Of a stretch of 64,000 bases of DNA, positions 53,996-61,736 are shown piece after piece. A model generated the notes under the pieces. That model ran no database searches. It was not told the origin of the DNA and saw only the letters and a program-made list of their open reading frames with translations. Where the stretch lies: positions 25,691 through 89,690 of the forward strand of contig JAQWMX010000001.1 of the NCBI GenBank assembly GCA_029246545.1. Reading direction: 5' to 3'. Each line of letters starts with the position of its first letter. Positions within the stretch are counted from its first letter, which is position 1. The DNA is from Gammaproteobacteria bacterium (GTDB lineage: Bacteria > Pseudomonadota > Gammaproteobacteria > Pseudomonadales > Pseudohongiellaceae). The translations under genes were made by a program, and so were the position numbers.

Positions 53996-54961
53996 ATGAA
54001 TAGCATGGACCAACAAGTTATTCTTCAACTTAGCCAATGGCTTGAGGCCGGGAAGCAGTGCTGGCTATGTACGATAATCTCAACTTTTGGTTCTTCACCT
54101 CGACCGATTGGCTCACTCTTAGCATGTAATGAAGATGGTCAATATTGCGGTTCTCTTTCAGGTGGTTGTGTCGAAGATGATTTACGCGAAGATATCTCCA
54201 AAGGTAAGTTGGCTAAAGATAAGCCTGAAAGAATTAGCTATGGCGTAGCGGTTGAAGATGTCTTAAAACTTGGGCTGCCTTGTGGTGGTCAGCTAGAAGT
54301 GGTAATTGAACCACTGAATAAATCTCATACTAAAATCTATCAAGAGCTTGCTCAGTCTGTAGCAAACAGAAAATTGATAACCCGCGTAGTCGATATTAAG
54401 TCAGGAATGACGCACCTACAAGACGCTAAGCAAGGCACAACCCTGACTATAGTTGAAGAAACCATGCAACATACTTATGGTCCTTCATTTCAGCTATTAC
54501 TTATTGGCGCCGTTCAAGTGGCCTATTACTTAAGTGAAATGGCACAAGCTTTGGATTATGAAGTTGCTATTTGTGATCCGCGACAGGAACTTATTGAAAG
54601 CTTTCCAAAACAGGATATTGAATTATCCAATGCTATGCCAGATGACTGGTTACGCAGCAAAAATATTGACCAGCGAACTGCCATAGTTGCACTGTGCCAT
54701 GATCCCCGCATAGATGACATGGCTTTGATGGAAGCATTACAACTCGAGGCTTTTTATATTGGCGCTATGGGTTCGGTAAAAACCACAATAAAACGCAAAG
54801 AACGACTACAAATGTTGGATATACCTTTGCAACAAATTGAAAAGCTGCATGCCCCAGTTGGGCTAGATATCGGCAGTAAGACTCCGCCCGAAATTGCTTT
54901 ATCCATACTCTCAGAATTAACCCTGCTCCGTGCAAAGACCAACAATCAAAGCAGTGACTAA
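53996..54961 (+). CDS. XdhC/CoxI family protein
   Basis: 321 residues. Family blocks: CWLCTIISTFGSSPRPIGSL, the GSLSGGCVEDDLRE region, LGLPCGGQLEVVIEP, and a C-terminal Rossmann fold with FYIGAMGSVKTTIKRKE. XdhC-type proteins insert the sulfurated molybdenum cofactor into xanthine dehydrogenase or CO dehydrogenase relatives. The gene overlaps the start of the nucleotidyltransferase gene, and no dehydrogenase gene is in the window. An alternative is a role in purine or cofactor metabolism with a distant partner. Confidence 0.92.
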   Translation: MNSMDQQVILQLSQWLEAGKQCWLCTIISTFGSSPRPIGSLLACNEDGQYCGSLSGGCVEDDLREDISKGKLAKDKPERISYGVAVEDVLKLGLPCGGQLEVVIEPLNKSHTKIYQELAQSVANRKLITRVVDIKSGMTHLQDAKQGTTLTIVEETMQHTYGPSFQLLLIGAVQVAYYLSEMAQALDYEVAICDPRQELIESFPKQDIELSNAMPDDWLRSKNIDQRTAIVALCHDPRIDDMALMEALQLEAFYIGAMGSVKTTIKRKERLQMLDIPLQQIEKLHAPVGLDIGSKTPPEIALSILSELTLLRAKTNNQSSD

Positions 54962-55541
54962 GATTAATACAGACAATATCGGCGTTATTGTTTTAGCTGC
55001 TGGCTACAGCAAACGTTTTAATGCAGATAAACGTCAAGCTCGTCTGCAATCAGGGGAAACATTACTGGATGCGACCCTCAATAAAATACCTATTTGTTTT
55101 CAGCAGAGGGTACTAGTACTGCATCCTGGTGATGAAGAATTCGGTAAACGCTACCAGGATGATTGGACACTTTGTATAGCTAAGCATGCCAGTAAAGGTA
55201 TGGGTCATTCATTGGCTGCGGCTATGCCCTACTGTCAAAACTGGGATGCCGCTGTGATTGCTTTAGCTGATATGCCTTATGTGCAAAGCAATACTTATCA
55301 AGCTATTCAACAAGAACTTACATCGCACCCGCTTGTTCGACCCAGCTGTCAAGACAGAGTTGGGAACCCTGTCGGTTTTCAATCTACATACTTTAAAGAA
55401 TTGGCTGAGTTAAGTGGCGACCAAGGCGCTCGAAATATTTTAAAACGCCATGAAAAAGAATTACACCTGATGGCATGTTTAGATTGGGGAGTTATTCAGG
55501 ATGTCGATACTGTCACAGCTTTAAATCGACCTGAATCATAG
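54954..55541 (+). CDS. MobA-like molybdenum cofactor nucleotidyltransferase (MocA type)
   Basis: 195 residues from a GTG at 54954, which overlaps the XdhC stop by 8 bases (an earlier GTG at 54930 is possible). The nucleotide loop IGVIVLAAGYSKRFNADKRQ begins the domain; LADMPYVQSN carries the catalytic Asp; LVRPSCQDRVGNPVGF and GDQGARNILKRH follow. Such enzymes attach CMP or GMP to molybdopterin. Partner of XdhC, so these two act together on a Mo-enzyme encoded elsewhere. A 14-bp tandem repeat begins on its stop codon. Confidence 0.87.
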   Translation: MTKINTDNIGVIVLAAGYSKRFNADKRQARLQSGETLLDATLNKIPICFQQRVLVLHPGDEEFGKRYQDDWTLCIAKHASKGMGHSLAAAMPYCQNWDAAVIALADMPYVQSNTYQAIQQELTSHPLVRPSCQDRVGNPVGFQSTYFKELAELSGDQGARNILKRHEKELHLMACLDWGVIQDVDTVTALNRPES

Positions 55542-55581
55542 TACTTAATAGTAAGTACTTAATAGTTAGAACTTAAGAGAA
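55540..55581. repeat. Three 14-bp tandem repeats at the MobA-like gene stop
   Basis: Units at 55540-55553, 55554-55567 and 55568-55581: AGTACTTAATAGTA, AGTACTTAATAGTT and a third diverged unit AGAACTTAAGAGAA. The first base pair of the array lies in the TAG stop (55539-55541). Same length, unit size and position as the array at 4387-4428, and both share AATAGTT. Confidence 0.85.
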
Positions 55582-55611
55582 AGCACATAATATGAGTACT
55601 GAACATTAATG

Positions 55612-55821
55612 CTATATTTTCTTACCTGAGCCCTGACAAGGTTTGCAAGCGTGATTTCTCAAGTTGACGCCATTACCAGAGCAATGAGGGCAATCACTGA
55701 CATAGTTCTGCTTCAGAATGTCGATCAAATCCTGTAAAGCTTCAGAAGAACCACGCTGCTTGACCAAATTAATTGGAGAAGCAGAGGTGCTTTGCTTGTT
55801 TATAGTCTGTCTATAGTCCAT
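55612..55821 (-). CDS. Small DnaJ-type zinc-finger protein
   Basis: 69 residues. The C-terminal half has two CxxC pairs, CPHCSGNG (44-51) and CKPCQGSG (59-66), as in the CxxCxGxG repeats of the DnaJ zinc finger, but only two rather than four. The N-terminal half is a short helix (ALQDLIDILKQNY). A zinc-binding small protein with a likely protein-interaction role; no partner is visible. Confidence 0.65.
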   Translation of the reverse strand: MDYRQTINKQSTSASPINLVKQRGSSEALQDLIDILKQNYVSDCPHCSGNGVNLRNHACKPCQGSGKKI

Positions 55822-55908
55822 TGCTTGAATAAACCCAAATGCTGGTTTTTCTTCGAGATATAGGGATTTTAGTGATTTCTAGACCATAGAACCGTTAAGA
55901 AGCTCACA

Positions 55909-55942
55909 AAAAAACCCGCTAGTGGGTAATTAGCGGGTTTTA
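55909..55942 (-). terminator. Rho-independent terminator after the ferredoxin gene
   Basis: AACCCGCTA (55912-55920 region) pairs with TAGCGGGTT (55931-55939), with a 9-base loop. On the minus strand it is followed by a T run. It lies about 85 bases past the ferredoxin stop at 56028. Confidence 0.8.
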
Positions 55943-56027
55943 AAGTTAAGGGGGGCGTGCTTGATATTTCTGTGCACACTAGGTTGGAACGCATCAATAG
56001 ATAAAAGTTCCCACTTTTGAAAATTAA

Positions 56028-56348
56028 TTAAAACTGTGATTCAGGTAATTTGACAACTAGGCCATCCAATTCATCAGTAACATTAACCTGACAGCTTAAA
56101 CGACTGTTATCTTGAGGCTCTAACACACACTCCAACATGTCTTTTTCCATCTCGCTAGCTGGAGGGATTTTATCCGACCAGGCCCCATCTAAATAGCAGT
56201 GACATGTTGCACAACTACAAGAGCCACCACATTCTGCAACGATGCCATCAAGCATATTATCAACGGCACCCTGCATAACAGAATTGCCAACAGGTACTTC
56301 AACTTCGTTGGTAGTCCCATCATGACTGATATATTTAACTAAAGGCAT
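56028..56348 (-). CDS. 2Fe-2S ferredoxin, adrenodoxin/putidaredoxin type
   Basis: 106 residues from the ATG at 56348, with GGAGTG just upstream at good spacing. The cluster Cys are at 40, 46, 49 and 86 (AECGGSCSCATCH, then LSCQV), the spacing C-x5-C-x2-C-x36-C of vertebrate-type ferredoxins that serve P450s and similar oxygenases. The putidaredoxin-like RLSCQVNVTDELDGLVVKLP end is present. A matching FAD reductase lies at 57228-58457 on the same strand, separated by a plus-strand membrane gene. No P450 or dioxygenase is in the window. Confidence 0.94.
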   Translation of the reverse strand: MPLVKYISHDGTTNEVEVPVGNSVMQGAVDNMLDGIVAECGGSCSCATCHCYLDGAWSDKIPPASEMEKDMLECVLEPQDNSRLSCQVNVTDELDGLVVKLPESQF

Positions 56349-56574
56349 CTTACACTCCAAAATAAATTGTTATAGGCTGATTAATAGCCGCGCATTATAC
56401 CGATTTGTGATATCAGTTAAAGCACAAAACGAAACCATAAAACGAATAAGCAAAGCGATTAAGAATTGCATCTTTTGGCATAAAATCTTATCGTTGGTAA
56501 GATATTAACTGGTTTAGCGTCTGTAGTAGCACTTTTATGATTCCAATTATGATCAAAGTATCAGGTTATTCAGA

Positions 56575-57231
56575 ATGGAAAAGACGCTCCAGCGTAAACA
56601 AGTAATGGCTTACTGCCTGGCCGCAGCATCTCCCCTCTTACTCATGGCCATCATCTTTAATTTTTCTTTGGTTTTTAACTCGAACTATATATTTGGAACC
56701 AACCAGCAAGTTCTGGGATATATCATTCAAGCAGAATTTTTGGCTGTCGCCAGTGGTGTACTGATTGTGCTGCCGCTATTAATACCAATAAGCAATATTT
56801 TTGTACGAATTTTCAGGTTTTTGTTATTCGCAGCTGTTGTAGTGATATTTGCCTGGCTGTCTTATGACATTGATGGCATAGAAGGAATGCTATTTTATGC
56901 CTTGCTGGTATTTATAACGTTTGGCGGCGGAACCTTATTTATTTTTGATACCTTTACCACTCAGACGCGTGCTTTTTTGACCTTATTACGCTGGTCTATA
57001 GGTATTTTTTTATATGTCAGTCTACAGCTTACTTTTAATTTGGATAGCGACATAGCCACTTGGAAAGACACCAGTGAGGTAGTCCTTTTTGGTGCCATGT
57101 TCTTTTATTTACTATTCCTGTTTGAATTAATTACCTATCCGGCATTAACTTATTATCTGGAAAAAAAGAATACCGAAGATATGTTCATTTCAGAAAAGAT
57201 AGCTAAGGTTCAGGAAAAACAGCTCAACTAA
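56575..57231 (+). CDS. Six-helix membrane protein, unknown
   Basis: 218 residues with about six hydrophobic segments and a basic, hydrophilic C-terminal tail (EKIAKVQEKQLN). Hydrophobic blocks such as ASPLLLMAIIFNFSLVF and LFYALLVFITFGGGTLFIF are separated by short loops. I do not recognise the family. It sits between the ferredoxin and its reductase on the opposite strand and overlaps the reductase end by 4 bases, so it breaks that pair. A role linked to them cannot be shown. Confidence 0.7.
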   Translation: MEKTLQRKQVMAYCLAAASPLLLMAIIFNFSLVFNSNYIFGTNQQVLGYIIQAEFLAVASGVLIVLPLLIPISNIFVRIFRFLLFAAVVVIFAWLSYDIDGIEGMLFYALLVFITFGGGTLFIFDTFTTQTRAFLTLLRWSIGIFLYVSLQLTFNLDSDIATWKDTSEVVLFGAMFFYLLFLFELITYPALTYYLEKKNTEDMFISEKIAKVQEKQLN

Positions 57232-58457
57232 TCTACTAAAAGTATTTCCTTCATCGGGATTGAACTGTCGGCAAGCTTTTCTCGATCAAGACGCAATGAC
57301 TGCATTAATACTTTTTTACCAAACATGAATTCTTGTGGACTATTTACAGCATCAACCGCAAGGAAAGTATCCCCTATAAAATAAAACACAGCCATTTTTC
57401 TGCCTTGGCTTAAATCACCGCGCACAATCAAATTATCATAGCCCCCAGACAGGCCGGCAATTTGTAATTTTAAATCAAATTGATCCGACCAAAACCAAGG
57501 AATTTGATCATATTCCTGACGATGATCGCAGATTGTTCTAGCAGCAACTTTGGCCTGCTCTAGCGCATTTTGAATTGATTCCAAGCGTAACCAACGATCA
57601 TAGTGTTTATTAAAATGATAAGTACAATCACCCGCAGCCAAAATATCAGTGTCTTTAGTTTCAGCGAATTCATTGACTACAATGCCATTGTTAATTTCTA
57701 ATCCTGCTTCTTCAGCTAATTCTGAATTAGTGATGACACCAATACCTATAATCACTAGATCCGCTGCAAATGTCCGGCCATCACTGCAGACAACCTCACT
57801 AATTTGTTCATCACCTTTTAATTCACTGATTTCTACATCGGTAATTAATTCAATGCCTTCTTCAGTATGGATACGGGTGAAAAATTGAGAAATTTCAGGG
57901 GCAGCAACACGATTTAAAATGCGCGGTTCTCTTTCTAGTATAGTAACTTTCATACCAGTAGATACCAACATCGCGGCTGTTTCCAGCCCTATATATCCGC
58001 CACCAATGATAACTGCACGGCTTCCGTTTTTTATATATGGACGAATTTGATCAGCATCATAAATAGAGCGTAGATAGAAAGCATTTTTTGCCTCGGTCCC
58101 GGGCATATCTACTTTTCTTGGTCTGGCGCCAGTGGTCAATATTAGTTTGTCATAGCCAAGTATTTCGTCATTATTCAAGGTGATCTCTTTAAGCTCACGA
58201 TTGATTTTCTCAACTCTGCATCCCAGCTTCATCTCAATATCAGCTTTTACATAAGCCTCTTCATGCCGAATCAACAGGTCATCAATACTCTTTTCACCTG
58301 CCAAATAAGTTTTTGATAAAGGTGGGCGGTTATAAGGAAGATAGTCTTCATCACCGACAATGGTGATGCTGCCAGTCCAGCCTTCTTTTCTCAGGCTTAT
58401 ACAAAGTTCACCAGCTGAATGGCTAGCTCCGATAATAATACAACGTTGATTATCCAC
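57228..58457 (-). CDS. FAD-dependent ferredoxin reductase
   Basis: 409 residues. N-terminal FAD loop CIIIGASHSAGELCISLRKEG, the NAD loop RAVIIGGGYIGLETAAML and the ILAAGDCTYHFN region define the putidaredoxin reductase-like family. It transfers electrons from NAD(P)H to a 2Fe-2S ferredoxin, probably the one encoded at 56028-56348. It follows the TlpA gene, with 11 bases between. The final oxygenase is not in the window. Confidence 0.94.
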   Translation of the reverse strand: MDNQRCIIIGASHSAGELCISLRKEGWTGSITIVGDEDYLPYNRPPLSKTYLAGEKSIDDLLIRHEEAYVKADIEMKLGCRVEKINRELKEITLNNDEILGYDKLILTTGARPRKVDMPGTEAKNAFYLRSIYDADQIRPYIKNGSRAVIIGGGYIGLETAAMLVSTGMKVTILEREPRILNRVAAPEISQFFTRIHTEEGIELITDVEISELKGDEQISEVVCSDGRTFAADLVIIGIGVITNSELAEEAGLEINNGIVVNEFAETKDTDILAAGDCTYHFNKHYDRWLRLESIQNALEQAKVAARTICDHRQEYDQIPWFWSDQFDLKLQIAGLSGGYDNLIVRGDLSQGRKMAVFYFIGDTFLAVDAVNSPQEFMFGKKVLMQSLRLDREKLADSSIPMKEILLVD

Positions 58458-58468
58458 TTTTTTACTCT

Positions 58469-59008
58469 CTAAAATGATCTTAATTCAGTTAATAATTCCT
58501 GGCTGTCCCATTCATATGCCCCCAACCAGCTATTAAGTTCTTGGCCAAATTCATCGTAAATAACAGTACTAGGTACAGCTTGAATTCCATGAATAGCAAA
58601 AAAAGTATTTAACTTGATGAAATTTCCACTAAATTCATTTTCTGCAATAAAGCTACGAATAGTATCCAAAGGCTCATCTGAAGCCAGAACAAATACATAG
58701 CCTTCAGGGCCAAGAATTTCCGCTGCTCTGGTTAAAGCCGGAATTTCTCGAATACATGGCCCGCACCATGTAGCCCAGTAGTTTACTATTAGTTTACGAC
58801 CAGAAAAATTTGAAATTTCGATGGGCCTGCCGCCCAAATCCTGAAATGTAGATTCAACTCCTGTTGCTTCAATCTGGATGTCTGCAATAGAGATACTTCC
58901 AGCCTGCAATGAACCTTCTTCAATTCGCTCCTCCACTTCAGTACAAGCAAAAAGTAAGAAAAGTAAGGCTAAAGAAATTGATATCCTACCTAGGAGTCGG
59001 TACATCAT
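58469..59008 (-). CDS. TlpA-like thioredoxin-fold lipoprotein
   Basis: 179 residues. A lipobox is visible (LLFLLFAC, Cys22). The redox motif WCGPC (Cys82, Cys85) in LIVNYWATWCGPCIREIPAL and the cis-Pro loop AVPSTVIYD are those of TlpA/ResA proteins, membrane-tethered periplasmic disulfide reductases used in cytochrome c maturation and similar. It lies directly upstream of the ferredoxin reductase gene on the same strand and divergent from xni. Confidence 0.92.
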   Translation of the reverse strand: MMYRLLGRISISLALLFLLFACTEVEERIEEGSLQAGSISIADIQIEATGVESTFQDLGGRPIEISNFSGRKLIVNYWATWCGPCIREIPALTRAAEILGPEGYVFVLASDEPLDTIRSFIAENEFSGNFIKLNTFFAIHGIQAVPSTVIYDEFGQELNSWLGAYEWDSQELLTELRSF

Positions 59009-59095
59009 TAGTTGCTCAGCTTTATCTAAATTCTAATCATAACAAAAAGTTTGTTGGTTGATTGTTTCTTTTGCACAAACAGTTAGAATTCACCC

Positions 59096-59995
59096 ATGCC
59101 ATTACCACGTGCTTATTTAATCGATTCCAGCATTTACATCTTCCGCGCCTGGCATACCTACGATGAGTCTATTACCGACAGCGATGGCAAACCCAGCAAT
59201 GCCATATTTGGCTTCGGCGACTTTTTATTCCAGTTACTCAAACAAAAGCAGCCTGTATATATAGCCTGTGCTTTTGATGCTAGTCAGACTGATTCATATC
59301 GTCGTGGAATCTACCCCGAATATAAAGCAAATCGACCCCCTGCTCCTGAAGAGCTAAAACATCAATTTGCGCAATGTCGATCATTCTGCCAAGCAGTGGG
59401 CATTCCTGAATTTGGTAGTAACCGCTTTGAAGCAGATGACATCATAGGATCACTCTCCCATTATTTTAGAGATCAAGGCTTTGCCATCACCATTGTCAGT
59501 GCCGATAAGGACCTAACCCAGCTGGTGGTAGGTGAGGAAGATGCCTGGTGGGATTTTGCCCGTGGCACTGTTTTAAATCGCCGTGGTGTGGAAAAACAAT
59601 TTGGTGTCAAACCAGAACAAATTCCAGATCTGTTAGCGTTATCAGGCGATAAAGTTGACAACATTCCGGGAATACCTGGCGTTGGCTATACCACTGCTTC
59701 GAGAATCCTTAAAAAATACCCTTCAATTGAGACTGTGTTGGAAAATATTGAATCTATTGCGGATATGAAATTTCGTGGGGCTTCTAGAGTGCAAGCATTG
59801 CTCAATGCACATCAAAGTATGCTACCCCTAAATAAACTTTTAACCACAGTAGTCTGTGATATGCATTTACAAGATCATTTAGAGGCTGTAATAGAAAACC
59901 TTATCTGGCAAGGCGTTGACCATGAAGCTTTTACTAATTTATCTGAACAACTTTCATTAAGTTCAGCATTGTCACAACGCTGGTTAAACTTATAA
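59096..59995 (+). CDS. xni: 5'-3' exonuclease, Xni (ExoIX) type
   Basis: 299 residues, longer than E. coli Xni (251). PIN-like FEN fold: YLIDSSIYIFRAWHTY, YEANR-type element YPEYKANRPPAPEEL, NRFEADDIIGSLSHYF, VSADKDLTQLVVG and the helix-hairpin-helix ALSGDKVDNIPGIPGVGYTT. Catalytic Asp residues are in the DSS, EADD and ADKD motifs. Lacks the polymerase part of PolA, so it works alone in replication or repair. Followed 32 bases later by an SGNH hydrolase gene. Confidence 0.93.
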   Translation: MPLPRAYLIDSSIYIFRAWHTYDESITDSDGKPSNAIFGFGDFLFQLLKQKQPVYIACAFDASQTDSYRRGIYPEYKANRPPAPEELKHQFAQCRSFCQAVGIPEFGSNRFEADDIIGSLSHYFRDQGFAITIVSADKDLTQLVVGEEDAWWDFARGTVLNRRGVEKQFGVKPEQIPDLLALSGDKVDNIPGIPGVGYTTASRILKKYPSIETVLENIESIADMKFRGASRVQALLNAHQSMLPLNKLLTTVVCDMHLQDHLEAVIENLIWQGVDHEAFTNLSEQLSLSSALSQRWLNL

Positions 59996-60027
59996 ACTAT
60001 TAATACATATAAAATAGGCGATTCCCA

Positions 60028-60753
60028 ATGAGCACTTTCAGCAACACTGCACGCTTTATAACGCTAACTCTTTTAGCCATTTTATATACTCAATTAAGTT
60101 TCGCCCAGCAACTGGCTGACCCCGAACGCTTTGAAGAAACCATTTTAGGGTTTGAGGAAGAAGATCGTTTAAACCCTCCCCCTGAAGGCGCTATCGTACT
60201 TACAGGCAGCTCCAGTATTGCGCGTTGGAACAATAAGGCTCAAGCAGACCTTTCACCATTAACCGTGATATCCAGGGGCTTCGGCGGCAGTATCATGAAT
60301 GATGTATTACACTACTTGGATCGCGTAGCCTTAACATATAAACCCAGAGCCATATTAATTTATGAAGGTGACAATGATAGTGGTCGAGATTTCATACCCA
60401 CCCCGATTGTTATTGGACAGTTAGAACAAATTATCTCAAAAGTTCATCAAGAGCTGCCAGAAACCAGAATATATTTGATGGGTGTAAAACCAAGTGTTGC
60501 ACGTTGGGACTATTGGTCTTCAGCACAGCAATTGAGTGCTGTTTATCAACAAATCGCTAATGCAGATCCGCTGGTGTTTTACATTGATACTGCTAAACCA
60601 TTTTTAAATGTCGATGGGAGCGTAATGAGCGATATTTTTATAGAAGACGACTTACACTTAAATGATCTCGGTAATGCTATTTGGGGATCAATAATAAAAG
60701 CGGCGCTAATGCCGATGGAAGCTAGATTTGAATCTACATTAGCTCTTGATTAG
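60028..60753 (+). CDS. Exported SGNH/GDSL-type hydrolase
   Basis: 241 residues with a signal peptide (cleavage after FAQ, about residue 27). The nucleophile region is AIVLTGSSSIARW, block II is FGGSIMNDVLHY, block III is YEGDNDSGRD and the Asp/His block is DDLHLND, together the SGNH set. The substrate is unknown; esterase or acetylxylan-type activity is possible. It follows xni by 32 bases. A hypothetical outer-membrane protein gene follows. Confidence 0.92.
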   Translation: MSTFSNTARFITLTLLAILYTQLSFAQQLADPERFEETILGFEEEDRLNPPPEGAIVLTGSSSIARWNNKAQADLSPLTVISRGFGGSIMNDVLHYLDRVALTYKPRAILIYEGDNDSGRDFIPTPIVIGQLEQIISKVHQELPETRIYLMGVKPSVARWDYWSSAQQLSAVYQQIANADPLVFYIDTAKPFLNVDGSVMSDIFIEDDLHLNDLGNAIWGSIIKAALMPMEARFESTLALD

Positions 60754-60813
60754 TAAAGTCTAATCTACATATATCTCCCAAAAAAATTATATAAAATTAG
60801 AATTATCATCTTT

Positions 60814-61548
60814 ATGAAAGCATTTTACAGTTCATATTTCACACTATTACTATCCCTTTTTCCCTGTTCTTTCGTTAATGCACAGGCAACTACAAATGTT
60901 TATAGCTCGGTTATTAATCTTGAACAACAAGGCATCGAATACAGAGCAGCATTTGTGCCAGAAGATGGTGGTACCGATAGTCGTTTCAGGCATCGTCTAC
61001 ACTACCAAAGACCGTTAAAAGAAAACTTACGTTGGCGTGGTGTTGTGCAAGGAAGCGATACGGTAAATGGTGATTTTGATCTTGATTTTTTTCAAGCTGA
61101 ACTTCAGTGGCAAATTCGAAATAGTAGTACACATGGCTGGGACAGCGCCTTACGCTTTGATGCTCGGATAAGCGAGGATGATGTAAATGCTAACCAAATT
61201 GGTGTTAATTGGTCCAATCAGTTCAATTTTGCTGAGCGTTGGCAAGCTAGAGCAATCTTACTTACAGCTAAAGACCTTGGTGATCGCAAGCTCAGTGGCG
61301 TTCTGATTCGTACCTGGACACAATTAAGGTATCGTTTACTCAATGGGTCGACTGTTGCGCTTGAGATGTTTAATTCTTATGGCCGCACTCCATCATTCGG
61401 TTCATATGAACGCCAGAAACACAATATTGGTCCTTTATATTCAGGTCAGTTTAGTAACGGTCTACGCTATAACGTGGGAATGTTATTTGGAGTTTCGCAT
61501 GCATCCACTGAAATAGATTTTCGCTTTTTCTTAAACAAATCTTTTTAA
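60814..61548 (+). CDS. Probable outer-membrane beta-barrel protein
   Basis: 244 residues with a signal peptide (cleavage after VNA or AQA near residue 25). The remainder has many alternating hydrophobic/polar strands rich in aromatic residues (LRWRGVVQGSDTVNGDFD, AELQWQIRNSS, LRYNVGMLFGVSH) and ends FRFFLNKSF with a terminal Phe, which fits barrel assembly signals. DUF2490-like in character but not assigned. It lies 60 bases after the SGNH hydrolase gene. Confidence 0.72.
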   Translation: MKAFYSSYFTLLLSLFPCSFVNAQATTNVYSSVINLEQQGIEYRAAFVPEDGGTDSRFRHRLHYQRPLKENLRWRGVVQGSDTVNGDFDLDFFQAELQWQIRNSSTHGWDSALRFDARISEDDVNANQIGVNWSNQFNFAERWQARAILLTAKDLGDRKLSGVLIRTWTQLRYRLLNGSTVALEMFNSYGRTPSFGSYERQKHNIGPLYSGQFSNGLRYNVGMLFGVSHASTEIDFRFFLNKSF

Positions 61549-61619
61549 ATTTAATAAACCATCCTGTAGACTCTCTAATTAATATTGGAAGAGTATTATA
61601 AGCTCGTTAAATATTAAGG

Positions 61620-61734
61620 TCGTCGTGAGCGAAGTGTGGTCGAGGCAAAATAAATTTTTATGAGGGGCGCTTACGTTTATAGTAAGTAACCCGAAAGAAA
61701 ATTTGTTTTAACGAAGAGAACGCTCGCACAACAG
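61620..61734. repeat. Long imperfect inverted repeat (possible MITE or RNA hairpin)
   Basis: Two arms of about 52 bases. The apex is CTTAC-gtttata-GTAAG (near 61670-61687). Farther out, AAAATAAATTTT pairs with AAAATTTGTTTT, and GTCGTGAGCG matches CGCTCGCACAAC with mismatches. The element fills most of the gap between the OMP gene and the nadE stop, and its right end reaches to within 3 bases of the nadE stop. Probably a dispersed mobile-type repeat. A perfect stem at the tip and mismatches elsewhere are typical of such elements. Not matched to a known family here. Confidence 0.5.
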
Positions 61735-61736
61735 GC

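Noticed and set aside
53135..54037. Longer hisA start at 54037
   Set aside because: The additional residues have no homology and would run into the divergent XdhC gene; the family start FRPCIDLH sits at 53902.
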